Program-made: the position numbers and the translations under genes
Source: Agrobacterium rosae
GTDB lineage: Bacteria > Pseudomonadota > Alphaproteobacteria > Rhizobiales > Rhizobiaceae
Assembly (NCBI RefSeq): GCF_002915175.1
Contig: NZ_NXEJ01000012.1
Location: 129,520-193,519, forward strand
Direction of reading: 5' to 3'
Length of the DNA stretch: 64,000 nt
The notes under the pieces: generated by a model
The model's input: the letters and a program-made list of their open reading frames with translations, nothing else
The model's database searches: none
What the model was told of the DNA's origin: nothing
Shown: one piece after another, positions 8,541 through 17,689 of the stretch
Position numbering within the stretch: the first letter of the stretch is position 1
Layout of the letters: every line of letters starts with the position of its first letter

Positions 8541-8832
8541 GGCCGGATCTTCTCTTGCGCGGTCGCGGGTACACAGGGCGCTATCGCGCCCAAACCTGTT
8601 GATGGGCGCCGACCGCGAGCTCGTGCTGCTGACGGCGCTGGCCGCCATCATCCTGATCTTCGTTGTCCTGACCTGGTACGCGGCACTGTTCGGCATTGCG
8701 ATCTGGCTGGTCGTCGTGGCGGCACTCCGCATGATGGCCAAATCCGATCCGCTGATGCGCCGGGTCTATCTCCGCCACATCTCCTACAAGACGTCTTATC
8801 GCGCGACGTCGTCGACGTGGCGCAAGTTCTGA
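8533..8832 (+). CDS. trbD: Conjugal transfer protein TrbD (VirB3-like)
   Basis: A small 99-residue inner-membrane protein with one long hydrophobic stretch that probably forms two membrane passes ([36 protein letters not shown]), as in VirB3/TrbD. It acts next to the TrbE ATPase. It overlaps trbC by 8 bp and is followed after 9 bp by trbE. The C terminus is rich in Arg, Tyr and Ser. Confidence 0.9.
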   Translation: MAEAGSSLARSRVHRALSRPNLLMGADRELVLLTALAAIILIFVVLTWYAALFGIAIWLVVVAALRMMAKSDPLMRRVYLRHISYKTSYRATSSTWRKF

Positions 8833-8841
8833 GGGACTGAG

Positions 8842-11310
8842 ATGGTTGCCCTCAAATCGTTCCGCCATTCCGGGCCGTCCTTCGCCGATCTAGTGCCTTA
8901 CGCCGGCCTGGTCGATAACGGCGTCATCCTGTTGAAGGACGGCTCGCTGATGGCCGGCTGGTATTTTGCCGGGCCGGATAGCGAGAGCTCGACGGACGCT
9001 GAACGCAACGAGGTGTCGCGACAGATCAACGCCATCCTGTCGCGGCTTGGCTCGGGATGGATGATCCAGGTCGAGGCCATCAGGGTGCCAACCGGCGAAT
9101 ATCCGACTGTGGGTGAATCCCATTTTCCCGATCCGGTCACGCGCGCCATCGATGATGAGCGACGAGTGCACTTTCAGACGGAAAGGGGGCATTTCGAAAG
9201 CCGGCACGCTCTGATCCTGACCTGGCGGCCGCCGGAGCCGCGGCGCTCCGGCCTGACGCGGTATATCTATTCCGATGCGGCCAGCCGCTCCGCCACCTAT
9301 GCCGACAAGGCACTCGAGAGTTTCCTCACCTCGATCCGCGAGGTCGAACAGTATTTCGCCAATGTCGTCTCGATCCGCCGGATGATGACACGGGAGACGC
9401 CGGAGCGCGGCGGCTATCGCGTCGCGCGCTACGACGAGCTGTTCCAGTTTATTCGCTTCTGCGTCACCGGCGAGAACCATCCGGTTCGCCTGCCGGACAT
9501 CCCGATGTATCTCGACTGGCTGGCGACCGCCGAGCTGCAACATGGCCTGACTCCAATGGTCGAGAACCGCTTTCTTGGTGTAGTGGCGATCGACGGTCTG
9601 CCAGCCGAAAGCTGGCCAGGAATTCTCAACACGCTCGACCGCATGCCGCTCACCTATCGTTGGTCTTCCCGCTTCGTCTTCCTCGACGCCGAAGAAGCAC
9701 GGGCAAGGCTCGAACGCACCCGCAAGAAGTGGCAGCAGAAGGTGCGGCCGTTCTTCGACCAGCTGTTCCAGACGCAGTCACGCTCGGTCGATCAGGACGC
9801 CATGATGATGGTGGCGGAAACCGAGGACGCCATTGCCGAAGCCTCCTCGCAGCTCGTCGCCTATGGCTATTACACGCCGGTCATCGTCATCTTCGAAGAA
9901 GATGCGGTCCGGCTCCAGGAAAAGTGCGAGGCGATCCGCCGGCTGATCCAAGCCGAAGGTTTTGGCGCCCGGATCGAAACGTTGAATGCCACGGATGCCT
10001 TTCTGGGTAGCCTACCCGGGGTCTCCTACGCCAATATCCGCGAGCCGCTGATCAACACGCGCAATCTCGCCGACCTCATCCCGCTGAACTCCGTTTGGTC
10101 GGGCAGTCCGAACGCGCCTTGCCCGTTCTATCCGCCGGCCTCGCCACCCCTGATGCAAGTGGCGTCTGGCTCCACGCCGTTCCGGCTGAACCTGCATGTC
10201 GATGATGTCGGACACACTCTGATTTTCGGGCCGACCGGTTCTGGCAAATCGACGCTGCTGGCGCTGATTGCGGCGCAGTTCCGGCGTTATGCCGATGCCC
10301 AGGTGTTCGCCTTCGACAAGGGCGGCTCGATGCTGCCGCTGACGCTGGGCCTCGATGGCGATCACTACCCGATCGGCGGCGATATCGGCTCTTCGGCAAA
10401 TGGTGAGGTGAAGGCGCTCTCCTTCTGCCCGCTCGCAGAACTGTCGACCGACGGCGACCGCGCCTGGGCATCCGAGTGGATCGAGATGCTGGTGGCGCTG
10501 CAAGGTGTGACCATCACCCCGGACTATCGCAACGCCATCTCCCGGCAGATCGCACTGATGGCGGAATCCCGTGGCCGCTCGCTGTCGGACTTCGTTTCCG
10601 GCGTGCAGATGCGAGAGATCAAGGATGCACTGCATCACTACACCGTCGACGGACCGATGGGTCAGTTGCTTGATGCCGAGCAAGACGGTCTGGCGCTTGG
10701 CGCGTTCCAGTGCTTCGAGGTTGAGGAGCTGATGAACATGGGCGAGCGTAATCTCGTTCCTGTACTATCTTACCTGTTTCGCCGCATTGAGAAACGCCTG
10801 ACCGGCGCACCCAGCTTGATCATCCTTGATGAGGCCTGGTTGATGCTCGGTCATCCGGTGTTTCGGGACAAGATCCGCGAATGGCTGAAGGTGCTGCGAA
10901 AGGCCAATTGCGCCGTTGTGCTCGCCACCCAGTCCATCTCGGATGCGGAGCGATCAGGGATCATCGACGTTCTGAAGGAATCCTGCCCGACGAAAATCTG
11001 CCTCCCAAATGGCGCGGCACGCGAACCGGGCACGCGTGAGTTCTATGAGCGCATCGGCTTCAATGAACGGCAGATCGAGATCGTCGCGACCGCTATTCCC
11101 AAGCGCGAATATTACGTCGTCTCACCGGAGGGCCGAAGGCTCTTCAACATGGCGCTCGGTCCGGTCGCGCTCTCTTTCGTCGGGGCGACGGGCAAGGAAG
11201 ATCTGAAGCAAATTCGCAGCCTGCACTCCGAACACGGGGCCGCGTGGCCTTGTCCTTGGCTCCAGCAGAGGGGGATCGCCCATGCCGAGACACTTTTCCC
11301 AGTCGAATAA
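8842..11310 (+). CDS. trbE: Conjugal transfer ATPase TrbE (VirB4-like)
   Basis: The 822-residue protein is the large VirB4-class ATPase that powers pilus assembly and substrate transfer. The N-terminal CagE/TrbE domain spans about residues 1-420. The ATPase domain follows with Walker A FGPTGSGKSTLL (near residue 460), Walker B SLIILDEAWLMLG (near 655) and the downstream LATQS box. The length is full. It overlaps trbJ by 29 bp at the 3' end. Confidence 0.95.
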   Translation: MVALKSFRHSGPSFADLVPYAGLVDNGVILLKDGSLMAGWYFAGPDSESSTDAERNEVSRQINAILSRLGSGWMIQVEAIRVPTGEYPTVGESHFPDPVTRAIDDERRVHFQTERGHFESRHALILTWRPPEPRRSGLTRYIYSDAASRSATYADKALESFLTSIREVEQYFANVVSIRRMMTRETPERGGYRVARYDELFQFIRFCVTGENHPVRLPDIPMYLDWLATAELQHGLTPMVENRFLGVVAIDGLPAESWPGILNTLDRMPLTYRWSSRFVFLDAEEARARLERTRKKWQQKVRPFFDQLFQTQSRSVDQDAMMMVAETEDAIAEASSQLVAYGYYTPVIVIFEEDAVRLQEKCEAIRRLIQAEGFGARIETLNATDAFLGSLPGVSYANIREPLINTRNLADLIPLNSVWSGSPNAPCPFYPPASPPLMQVASGSTPFRLNLHVDDVGHTLIFGPTGSGKSTLLALIAAQFRRYADAQVFAFDKGGSMLPLTLGLDGDHYPIGGDIGSSANGEVKALSFCPLAELSTDGDRAWASEWIEMLVALQGVTITPDYRNAISRQIALMAESRGRSLSDFVSGVQMREIKDALHHYTVDGPMGQLLDAEQDGLALGAFQCFEVEELMNMGERNLVPVLSYLFRRIEKRLTGAPSLIILDEAWLMLGHPVFRDKIREWLKVLRKANCAVVLATQSISDAERSGIIDVLKESCPTKICLPNGAAREPGTREFYERIGFNERQIEIVATAIPKREYYVVSPEGRRLFNMALGPVALSFVGATGKEDLKQIRSLHSEHGAAWPCPWLQQRGIAHAETLFPVE

Positions 11311-12091
11311 CATCGCCTGTGCCACTGCCATGGCGGCCATCATTCTCCCCATCGTGTTTCCGGTTTCAGCTCAAGCCGGCGGCGTGGCGGGCCAGGCGAC
11401 CGAATGGACACAGATCGCCAACAATACAGAACTGATTTCGCTGGTCGGAAAGTCGGCCGAGCAGGTCAACAACCAGATTACCCAGATCTCGCAGCTTGCC
11501 GAGCAGATACAGAACCAGATCAACATCTACAACAACATGCTGCAGAACACAGCGCAACTGCCAAGCCACATCTGGGGTCAGGTCGAGAACGATCTCAAGA
11601 ACCTGCAGAACGTCGTGGAGCAGGGGCAGGGCGTCGCCTTCTCGATGGGCAATATCGACGATGTGCTCAAGCAACGTTTCCAGAGCTTTGCCGACATGAA
11701 GAGCAATCTGCCTGATGGAGCCGGCTTCTCGTCCACCTATCAGAATTGGTCCGACACCAACCGCGATACGATCGCCGGTTCCCTCAAGGCCGCAAACCTG
11801 ACGGCGGACCAGTTCTCAAGCGAGGAAGGCACGATGTCGTCTCTGCGGTCGATGTCGGAATCGGCCGACGGGCAGATGAAGGCGCTGCAGGTCGGACACC
11901 AGATCGCCGCCCAACAGGTCGCGCAGATGCAAAAGCTACGGGGCCTGGTTTCCCAGCAGATGACGATGATGGGCACCTGGTTCCAGTCGGAGCAGGCGCA
12001 AAAGGATCTCGCCCAGGCGCGCCGCGAACAATTCTTCAGCGGAAGCGAGCATGACATCCGCGGTGGGCAGACGATGGAGCCCCGCTGGTGA
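11282..12091 (+). CDS. trbJ: Conjugal transfer protein TrbJ (VirB5-like)
   Basis: A 269-residue secreted protein with a signal peptide (IACATAMAAIILPIVFPVSAQA) and a long helical body rich in Gln and Asn, consistent with VirB5/TrbJ minor pilus components that sit at the pilus tip and mediate adhesion. The ATG lies inside trbE. The C terminus, FFSGSEHDIRGGQTMEPRW, closely resembles the C terminus of the next protein, TrbK, although the rest of the two proteins is unrelated. Its stop overlaps the trbK GTG. Confidence 0.92.
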   Translation: MPRHFSQSNNIACATAMAAIILPIVFPVSAQAGGVAGQATEWTQIANNTELISLVGKSAEQVNNQITQISQLAEQIQNQINIYNNMLQNTAQLPSHIWGQVENDLKNLQNVVEQGQGVAFSMGNIDDVLKQRFQSFADMKSNLPDGAGFSSTYQNWSDTNRDTIAGSLKAANLTADQFSSEEGTMSSLRSMSESADGQMKALQVGHQIAAQQVAQMQKLRGLVSQQMTMMGTWFQSEQAQKDLAQARREQFFSGSEHDIRGGQTMEPRW

Positions 12092-12315
12092 GCCCGCGCC
12101 TTGTTATCATCCTTGCCGTCGTGGGGATCATCGCGTCCGGTATCGGCGTGGCCAGGTGGATCGTGCAGCCGTCCCCGGCGCGCCTGTCTGGCGCGGGCGA
12201 AGCGTCACCGCAATCTGTATCCGATGCAGACCGCCGGGCTCACCGGGAGAAGTTCTTTGGCGGCAACACCGAGCACGACATTCGCGGCGGCCAGGAGATG
12301 AAGCCAAGATGGTGA
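12088..12315 (+). CDS. trbK: Entry-exclusion protein TrbK
   Basis: A 75-residue protein with one N-terminal membrane segment (LVIILAVVGIIASGIGVARWIV) and a charged periplasmic part. Ti-plasmid and RP4 TrbK mediate entry exclusion, blocking redundant transfer into cells that already hold the plasmid. The GTG start overlaps the trbJ stop (GTGA) and the stop overlaps the trbL ATG. No lipobox cysteine is present, unlike RP4 TrbK. The last 20 residues repeat the TrbJ tail motif FF-HDIRGGQ-M-PRW. Confidence 0.88.
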   Translation: MSPRLVIILAVVGIIASGIGVARWIVQPSPARLSGAGEASPQSVSDADRRAHREKFFGGNTEHDIRGGQEMKPRW

Positions 12316-13499
12316 TCGTTCATCTCTCCCGGCGCGTGGAGCTTGCCTTCGTCGCGATCGGCCTTATCCTGATCACGAGCACGCCCGCTCTGGCGCAGCA
12401 GGGTCAAGTTCTGACGACTGTGGAGAATTCCGTCGTTGCCGCAGCCAAAGGCTGGGAGACGACGGTCATGAATGCGGCGCGGTCGTTGTTCTGGATCCTG
12501 GCGGGCATCGAGGTCGGCATCGCCGCCGTATGGCTGGCGATCAATGCTGCCTCGCTCGACAGCTGGTTTGCCGAGCTGGTAAAGCGCATCATGTTCATCG
12601 GGCTGTTTGCCTTCATCCTTGAGCAGGGCCCCGAGTTCGCTAAGGCGGTCGTCGACAGCCTCTACCAGATTGGTGCTGGCGGCGGGTCGGCCTCTCCCGC
12701 CAACATTTTCGACGCCGGAATTCGCGTTGCGACCAAAATGTCCGAACAGGCGAAGTTCGGCCTCTGGGAAGACAACGCCCTGGCGATCGCCGCCGTCTTC
12801 GCCATGGTCGTGGTTGTCGTCTGCTTCTCGCTTGTCGCTGCCATCTTCGTCTCGGTGATGGTGGAAATGTATGTCGGGCTGCTCGCCGGCATGATCATGC
12901 TCGGATTGGGCGGTACGTCCTATACCAAGGATTTTGCCATCAAATATCTGGTCTACGCCTTTTCCGTCGGGATGAAGCTCATGGCGCTGGTGATGATTGC
13001 CAAGATCGGCTCCGACATCCTGGTCGGTCTGGCAGAGGCCCCAACAGCCACGTCAGAACAGTTCATCACGACGCTGGCGATCGCCGGCATATCGGTCGTG
13101 GTCTTCGTCATTGCCATGTATGTGCCGCCAATCCTGCAAGGGGTTGTCCAGGGTGCGTCCGTTTCCGGTGGCATGGAAGCCATCCGCCATGGGGGCCAGG
13201 CCGCATCCTTTGCGGCCGGCGCTGGCTTTTTGGCGACGACGGCAGCCAGCAGAGGATTTCAGGCAGCAGGCGCGGCAAGGGCAGGGGGAGCGTCCGTCGG
13301 TAGTGCCGCCATGCGTGGCATGGAGGCAGGCATCGGCGGTGCGGCAGGCGCCGTCGGTTCGGCCGCGAAAGACAAGGCGGTCGGATCGCCCGGCGCCTAT
13401 GCCGGTTCGCTGCTCGGGCTTGCCAATGCCAAACTCGACCAGCAGCCGGGTCGTACCGCATCGCCGCCTCCACCGCCGCCCCTTAACGAGACCAAATAA
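12309..13499 (+). CDS. trbL: Conjugal transfer protein TrbL (VirB6-like)
   Basis: A 396-residue polytopic inner-membrane protein: signal-like N terminus ending TPALAQQ, then five or more hydrophobic segments between about residues 60 and 290, as for VirB6/TrbL channel components. The C-terminal third is Ala/Gly-rich and ends in a short proline run ([11 protein letters not shown]). The ATG at 12309 overlaps the end of trbK. A longer open frame upstream of this ATG is translated trbJ/trbK sequence in another frame and is not part of the gene. Confidence 0.92.
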   Translation: MVIVHLSRRVELAFVAIGLILITSTPALAQQGQVLTTVENSVVAAAKGWETTVMNAARSLFWILAGIEVGIAAVWLAINAASLDSWFAELVKRIMFIGLFAFILEQGPEFAKAVVDSLYQIGAGGGSASPANIFDAGIRVATKMSEQAKFGLWEDNALAIAAVFAMVVVVVCFSLVAAIFVSVMVEMYVGLLAGMIMLGLGGTSYTKDFAIKYLVYAFSVGMKLMALVMIAKIGSDILVGLAEAPTATSEQFITTLAIAGISVVVFVIAMYVPPILQGVVQGASVSGGMEAIRHGGQAASFAAGAGFLATTAASRGFQAAGAARAGGASVGSAAMRGMEAGIGGAAGAVGSAAKDKAVGSPGAYAGSLLGLANAKLDQQPGRTASPPPPPPLNETK

Positions 13500-13516
13500 C
13501 TGGAGGCCGATCCGCC

Positions 13517-14194
13517 ATGACTGGGCCCAATCCGCTCGATAATCCCGATTTTGCCAATCCCTATATCGCCGCCCGCAACGAATGGAACGAGCGTTATGGC
13601 TCCTATGTCAGATCCGCCGCCGCTTGGCGCATCGTCGGCATCGCCGGCATGACCATGGCCGTGATCGGCTTTGGCTACGCACTGTACCAGAGCACCCAGG
13701 TCAAGCTCGTTCCCTATATCGTCGAGGTCGACAAGCTCGGCACGGCCGTCAGTGCCGGCTTTCCCCAACAGATCGAATATGCCGATCCGCGCGTGGTGCG
13801 TGCGACCCTCGGCAGCTTCGTCTCCAACTTTCGCAGCGTCACGCCGGATGCTGTCGTGCAGAAGCAATATATCGACAGAACCTATGGGCTGCTGAGGACA
13901 TCCGATCCGGCGACTGAGAAGGTCAATGCCTGGTTCCGCTCGAACTCGCCGTTCGAGAAAGCGAAGAACTCGACGGTCGCCATCGAGGTGAACAATATCG
14001 TCGCGCTCTCGAACCAGAGCTACCAGATGGACTGGACCGAGTTCGAGCGTGACAGGCGCGGCAAGGAAACCGCCGTCCGCCGTTTCCGCGGCATTGTCAC
14101 AGTGACCCTGACGCCGCCGCAGGACGAGGGCGTCATTCGCTTGAACCCCATCGGTCTTTATCTCCGCGACTTCGACTGGACAGCACAGCTTTGA
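13517..14194 (+). CDS. trbF: Conjugal transfer protein TrbF (VirB8-like)
   Basis: A 225-residue bitopic protein: a short cytoplasmic N terminus ([15 protein letters not shown]), one membrane span ([19 protein letters not shown]) and a periplasmic NTF2-like domain, the VirB8/TrbF architecture that nucleates the inner-membrane complex. It is preceded by a GGAGG ribosome-binding site after a 17-bp gap from trbL. Confidence 0.93.
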   Translation: MTGPNPLDNPDFANPYIAARNEWNERYGSYVRSAAAWRIVGIAGMTMAVIGFGYALYQSTQVKLVPYIVEVDKLGTAVSAGFPQQIEYADPRVVRATLGSFVSNFRSVTPDAVVQKQYIDRTYGLLRTSDPATEKVNAWFRSNSPFEKAKNSTVAIEVNNIVALSNQSYQMDWTEFERDRRGKETAVRRFRGIVTVTLTPPQDEGVIRLNPIGLYLRDFDWTAQL

Positions 14195-14199
14195 AAGGC

Positions 14200-15063
14200 A
14201 TGGCCCCGCATATGATCATCTTGCGCACAAGAACACGGGCCACGCTGACGGGCGCTCTCGCCTTGGCAATTTTGGCGTCTTCAGTGGTCGCTCCTCTACA
14301 GGCTTTTGCGGCCGATGGCGTCACCGCCAACGAAGCAAAAGGCATGGGTATTTCCACACAATGGCGGGGTTCGCGTGGCTTAGTGACCAAGGGCGCCGAC
14401 GGCAAGGTGATCTTCCTCTACGGCGAGGTGCAGCCCTCCGTCGTCTGCTCGCCGCTACAGGTTTGCGACATTGAATTGCAGGGCGGCGAGGTGGTCCGCG
14501 ACGTTCTGGTCGGTGACACCGTGCGCTGGAAGGTCGAACCGGCGACCTCAGGTGCTACCGGCGGTCAGGCCATCCATCTGATCGTCAAGCCGTCGGAGCC
14601 TGGTCTTGTGACCTCAATGGTGGTGACGACGTCCAGGCGTACCTATCACATTCAGCTCAAGTCCCACTCGACGCAGTATATGGCGCGTGTCGGCTTCGAA
14701 TATCCGGAGGATGTTTCGGCGAAGCTGGCCGACATCAACGCCCGGATCGAGACGACCACCATCCCAGGCGCAGGCGTCCCCGCCGAGCAGCTGAACTTTT
14801 CCTATTCGGTCTCGGGCAACGCCGGCTGGCGGCCTACGCGGGTCTATTCCGATGGGCTCAAGACCTACATCCAGTTTCCACGCTCGATCTCCGGCCAGGA
14901 TGCGCCTGTTCTTTTCGTCACCTCAGGCGGGCAGAACCGGATCGTCAACTATCGGATGAAGGGCGACATGATGGTCGTCGATTACCATGTCGATCGCGCG
15001 GTGCTCGTGTCGGGGGTCGGTTGGAAACAGGAAAAGATCACCATCAAGCGGGGAGGGCGGTAA
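14200..15063 (+). CDS. trbG: Conjugal transfer protein TrbG (VirB9-like)
   Basis: A periplasmic/outer-membrane-core protein of about 287 residues with a signal peptide ending PLQAFAADG and the CagX/VirB9 fold ([29 protein letters not shown] and the C-terminal [19 protein letters not shown] motif). Together with TrbI and TrbH it should form the core channel. The start is uncertain: ATG 14200 is used here, ATG 14212 gives a more compact signal peptide, and a TTG overlapping the trbF stop at 14191 is also open. Confidence 0.9.
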   Translation: MAPHMIILRTRTRATLTGALALAILASSVVAPLQAFAADGVTANEAKGMGISTQWRGSRGLVTKGADGKVIFLYGEVQPSVVCSPLQVCDIELQGGEVVRDVLVGDTVRWKVEPATSGATGGQAIHLIVKPSEPGLVTSMVVTTSRRTYHIQLKSHSTQYMARVGFEYPEDVSAKLADINARIETTTIPGAGVPAEQLNFSYSVSGNAGWRPTRVYSDGLKTYIQFPRSISGQDAPVLFVTSGGQNRIVNYRMKGDMMVVDYHVDRAVLVSGVGWKQEKITIKRGGR

Positions 15064-15539
15064 TGAACATCCCTCTCTCCCATTCGCGCCTCTTGCAACG
15101 CCTCCGCAATTTTGCCGCAACCTGCGCCCTAGCCGCCCTTCTTTCCGGATGCCAGTCGACCGGAACAGAAGAGCTCGCCTCCAGCAGCGCGCCGCCGGAA
15201 ATCTCCGGCCCCGCAGCCAGCGCCATCGCCGGCGATCTGGTGAGCCGTCTTGCCGAACAGATCGGTCCAGGAAAGGCAACCGTCGCGCTGAAGACTGATA
15301 CCTCGCCCTTCGGCCAGGCGCTGGAAGCTGCGCTCAAGGGATGGGGTTATGCTGTCGTCACCGACCAGAAGACGGGTGGCGGCGCGACGGTCATCCCGCT
15401 CGCCTATGTGATCTTGACTGTCGATGGTCAGGCGCTGGCCCGTCTATCGACAAATAGCGTCGAGCTCGGCCGCGCTTATTCAGTCACGGCAAGTGGCGCG
15501 ACGCCCGCGAGCGCCTTGTCGCTCATGCGGCGCGGGTGA
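15063..15539 (+). CDS. trbH: Conjugal transfer lipoprotein TrbH
   Basis: A 158-residue lipoprotein. The signal sequence ends in the lipobox LLSGC, so the mature protein should be lipid-anchored at the Cys. TrbH lipoproteins belong to the outer-membrane core of the trb channel, comparable in role to VirB7. The ATG overlaps the trbG stop (TAATG). Confidence 0.9.
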   Translation: MNIPLSHSRLLQRLRNFAATCALAALLSGCQSTGTEELASSSAPPEISGPAASAIAGDLVSRLAEQIGPGKATVALKTDTSPFGQALEAALKGWGYAVVTDQKTGGGATVIPLAYVILTVDGQALARLSTNSVELGRAYSVTASGATPASALSLMRRG

Positions 15540-15553
15540 GGGAGGGTCATATA

Positions 15554-16873
15554 GTGCAATCTCTCAATCTAGGCGGGGCGCAAAACAGCCAGGCCCCATC
15601 CACTATCCGGCGGATCAACCGTCTGCCGATCGTCGTCGTCATCGTTCTGGCACTCACGTTTCTTGGCGTTATCTTTTTTGGGCTCGCCTCGCGCGGCCTG
15701 TACTTCGGCAAGGACACCGGCCCGGAGACAAGTTCGGGCAACCCCGCCTCGACGTTCGCCGAACAGATCAAACGCGGCGTCACCGATGGTATTATCGGCG
15801 AGCCGCAGCAGCAGACGGTTTTCCAGCCGACGCCGATCGAGACGAAACAAGACGACGAAAAAGCCAGCAATCCCTTCACGCCGCAGCCAGGGCAACGCGA
15901 GGTGCAGCAGCGCGGCCAGGACCTCGAAGCGGAAGCGGTCTGGCGAGCCCGGCTGAAGCGGGAACAGCAGGAGCAGGTTATGCGGGAGCAGCAGCGCCAG
16001 CGAATGGCCAGGCTGCAGGCGAACAACGCTGCCTATGATGCGCCGCTTGCCATCGATCGCGGCAAATTGGATGGGCGTGCTGAAACGCATGAAGCGACCG
16101 CAGACGCGGCTGCAAGAGCCGCGACAGTTCCGACAAACACCGGAAGCTCCCCCGATCTCTATGCAGCGGCGCTCCGCGCCGGGCTCGGTGGTCAAAATGT
16201 TGATCCCAATGCACAAGGCGCCAAGGAGGACTTTTTTAACGCCGACCTGAAAGAGCTTGGCTACCTGCCGAACCGTGTCGTGCCCCAACAATCGCCCTTC
16301 GAGCTGAAGCGCGGTTCGGTCATTCCGGCAACACTGATCACTGGCATCAATTCAGATCTGCCGGGGCGGATCACCGCCCAGGTGAGCCAGAGCGTTTACG
16401 ACAGCGCGACAGGCCAACGTCTGCTCATTCCGCAAGGAACGAAGCTGTTCGGCCGTTACGATAGCAAAGTGTCATTCGGACAGAAGCGCGTGCTCGTTGT
16501 CTGGACCGACATCATTTTCCCGAACGGCTCGACTTTGCAGATCGGCGGCATGTCGGGGACAGATGCGCAAGGGTACGGCGGTTTCAGCGACAAGGTGAAC
16601 AACCATTATTTGAAAACATTCGGCTCGGCGGTGCTGGTCGCCCTGATCGGGACAGGTATCGATATGGCCGTTCCGGAAAGTTCGACGCTCGCGACCCAGG
16701 ACACGGCCTCGGATGCGACGCGGCGGAATTTCGCAGAAACCTTTGGGCGGGTTGCTGATCGTACCATCCAACGGAACATGGATGTTCAGCCCACGCTCGA
16801 AATTCGTCCTGGCTACAAGTTCAATGTACTCGTCGATCAGGACATCGTTTTTCCTATACAATCCAGGAAGTAA
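15554..16873 (+). CDS. trbI: Conjugal transfer protein TrbI (VirB10-like)
   Basis: A 439-residue VirB10 homologue: cytoplasmic N terminus, one membrane span (IVVVIVLALTFLGVIFFGLA), a Gln/Arg-rich coiled linker (about residues 120-165), and the C-terminal beta-barrel domain with LITGINSDLPGRITAQVSQ, RLLIPQGTKLFGRYDS and the end motif YKFNVLVDQDIVFP. The GTG at 15554 follows GAGGGAGGGT at good distance; an upstream GTG at 15536 is less likely. It is the last trb gene. In Ti plasmids traR usually follows; here an iron-uptake cluster begins instead. Confidence 0.93.
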   Translation: MQSLNLGGAQNSQAPSTIRRINRLPIVVVIVLALTFLGVIFFGLASRGLYFGKDTGPETSSGNPASTFAEQIKRGVTDGIIGEPQQQTVFQPTPIETKQDDEKASNPFTPQPGQREVQQRGQDLEAEAVWRARLKREQQEQVMREQQRQRMARLQANNAAYDAPLAIDRGKLDGRAETHEATADAAARAATVPTNTGSSPDLYAAALRAGLGGQNVDPNAQGAKEDFFNADLKELGYLPNRVVPQQSPFELKRGSVIPATLITGINSDLPGRITAQVSQSVYDSATGQRLLIPQGTKLFGRYDSKVSFGQKRVLVVWTDIIFPNGSTLQIGGMSGTDAQGYGGFSDKVNNHYLKTFGSAVLVALIGTGIDMAVPESSTLATQDTASDATRRNFAETFGRVADRTIQRNMDVQPTLEIRPGYKFNVLVDQDIVFPIQSRK

Positions 16874-17070
16874 GAAAGGCAAGTGAGGTTCGAATCCTGT
16901 CAAGGCGCACGCTTAACTTCTCTTTGTTTAATATGATAAATTAACTCCACTATTGTTTCATCAAACTGAACCCGCTAAAATGATTGGCACGTGGCGAGCA
17001 AGAATGCCGGTACGTTATTGCTTCTGTTCGATCAGTTTCAGACAATGATATTACCATCGAGAGGTTGCAC

Positions 17071-17586
17071 GTGAGCGCGAGCTTCACTGAGATATTCCTG
17101 AGCAACCGTAGGGCTTTGATTTACTCAATCATGCGGATTGTTCGGGACGACCAAGCGGCAGAAGATGTGGCACAGGAAGCATTTGTCAGGGTCAGTCGCG
17201 CAGTCGAGACCGGAGCCGTCGAGCATATTGAGGCTTTTCTCTATAGAACAGCGCGGAATCTTGCTATCAATTACAGGCGTAGCAATCAATTGCGCGGCGG
17301 AATAGAGCGGAATGATGTCTCCGAGAGTGATCTCGAAAATGTTGCCTCACCTCTTCCATCACAAGAAACAGCACTCATCCATCGCCAGCGGTTGTCACAT
17401 CTGGAAGAGGCGATCAGGCAACTCCCACACCGCGCACAAACTGTCTGGATGCTGAGTAAAGTCGAAAAGTGGCCATACCCAAAAATTGCAGCGCACCTCG
17501 GTGTGTCCCCTAACACCGTGTTCAACGACCTTAAAATGGCGCACGCCCATTGTATGGAAGCCATGGTAAAAATTGACAATGGGTAG
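17071..17586 (+). CDS. FecI-type ECF sigma factor
   Basis: A 171-residue extracytoplasmic-function sigma factor. Region 2 is seen in LIYSIMRIVRDDQAAEDVAQEAFVRV and region 4 in LPHRAQTVWMLSKVEKWPYPKIAAHLGVSPNTVFNDL, the FecI/RpoE-like pattern. I choose the GTG at 17071 because GAGAGG sits 6 bp upstream and the length is typical; an upstream TTG (16984) is open but unsupported. It precedes fecR and an STN-type TonB receptor, so it should be released when a ferric siderophore binds that receptor. A motif at 17610 and 18712 is the likely promoter it reads. Confidence 0.88.
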   Translation: MSASFTEIFLSNRRALIYSIMRIVRDDQAAEDVAQEAFVRVSRAVETGAVEHIEAFLYRTARNLAINYRRSNQLRGGIERNDVSESDLENVASPLPSQETALIHRQRLSHLEEAIRQLPHRAQTVWMLSKVEKWPYPKIAAHLGVSPNTVFNDLKMAHAHCMEAMVKIDNG

Positions 17587-17609
17587 CAGGCGTCCGTGTC
17601 GACAGACTA

Positions 17610-17642
17610 TTTTTGTGAGATTTATGATGGGCAACTGTCTCA
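17610..17642 (+). promoter_or_regulatory. Putative ECF-sigma promoter of fecR
   Basis: TTTTTGTGAGATT (17610-17622), a 13-bp gap, then TGTCTCA (17636-17642), about 47 bp before the fecR start. The same two blocks with the same 13-bp gap recur before the TonB receptor gene. A TGTC-type -10 is reminiscent of FecI-family promoters. Recognition by the adjacent sigma factor is inferred. Confidence 0.6.
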
Positions 17643-17689
17643 TGTATAAGGCCGTTACTTTCGCAACCCCTCGAATAGGATGGAACTGA

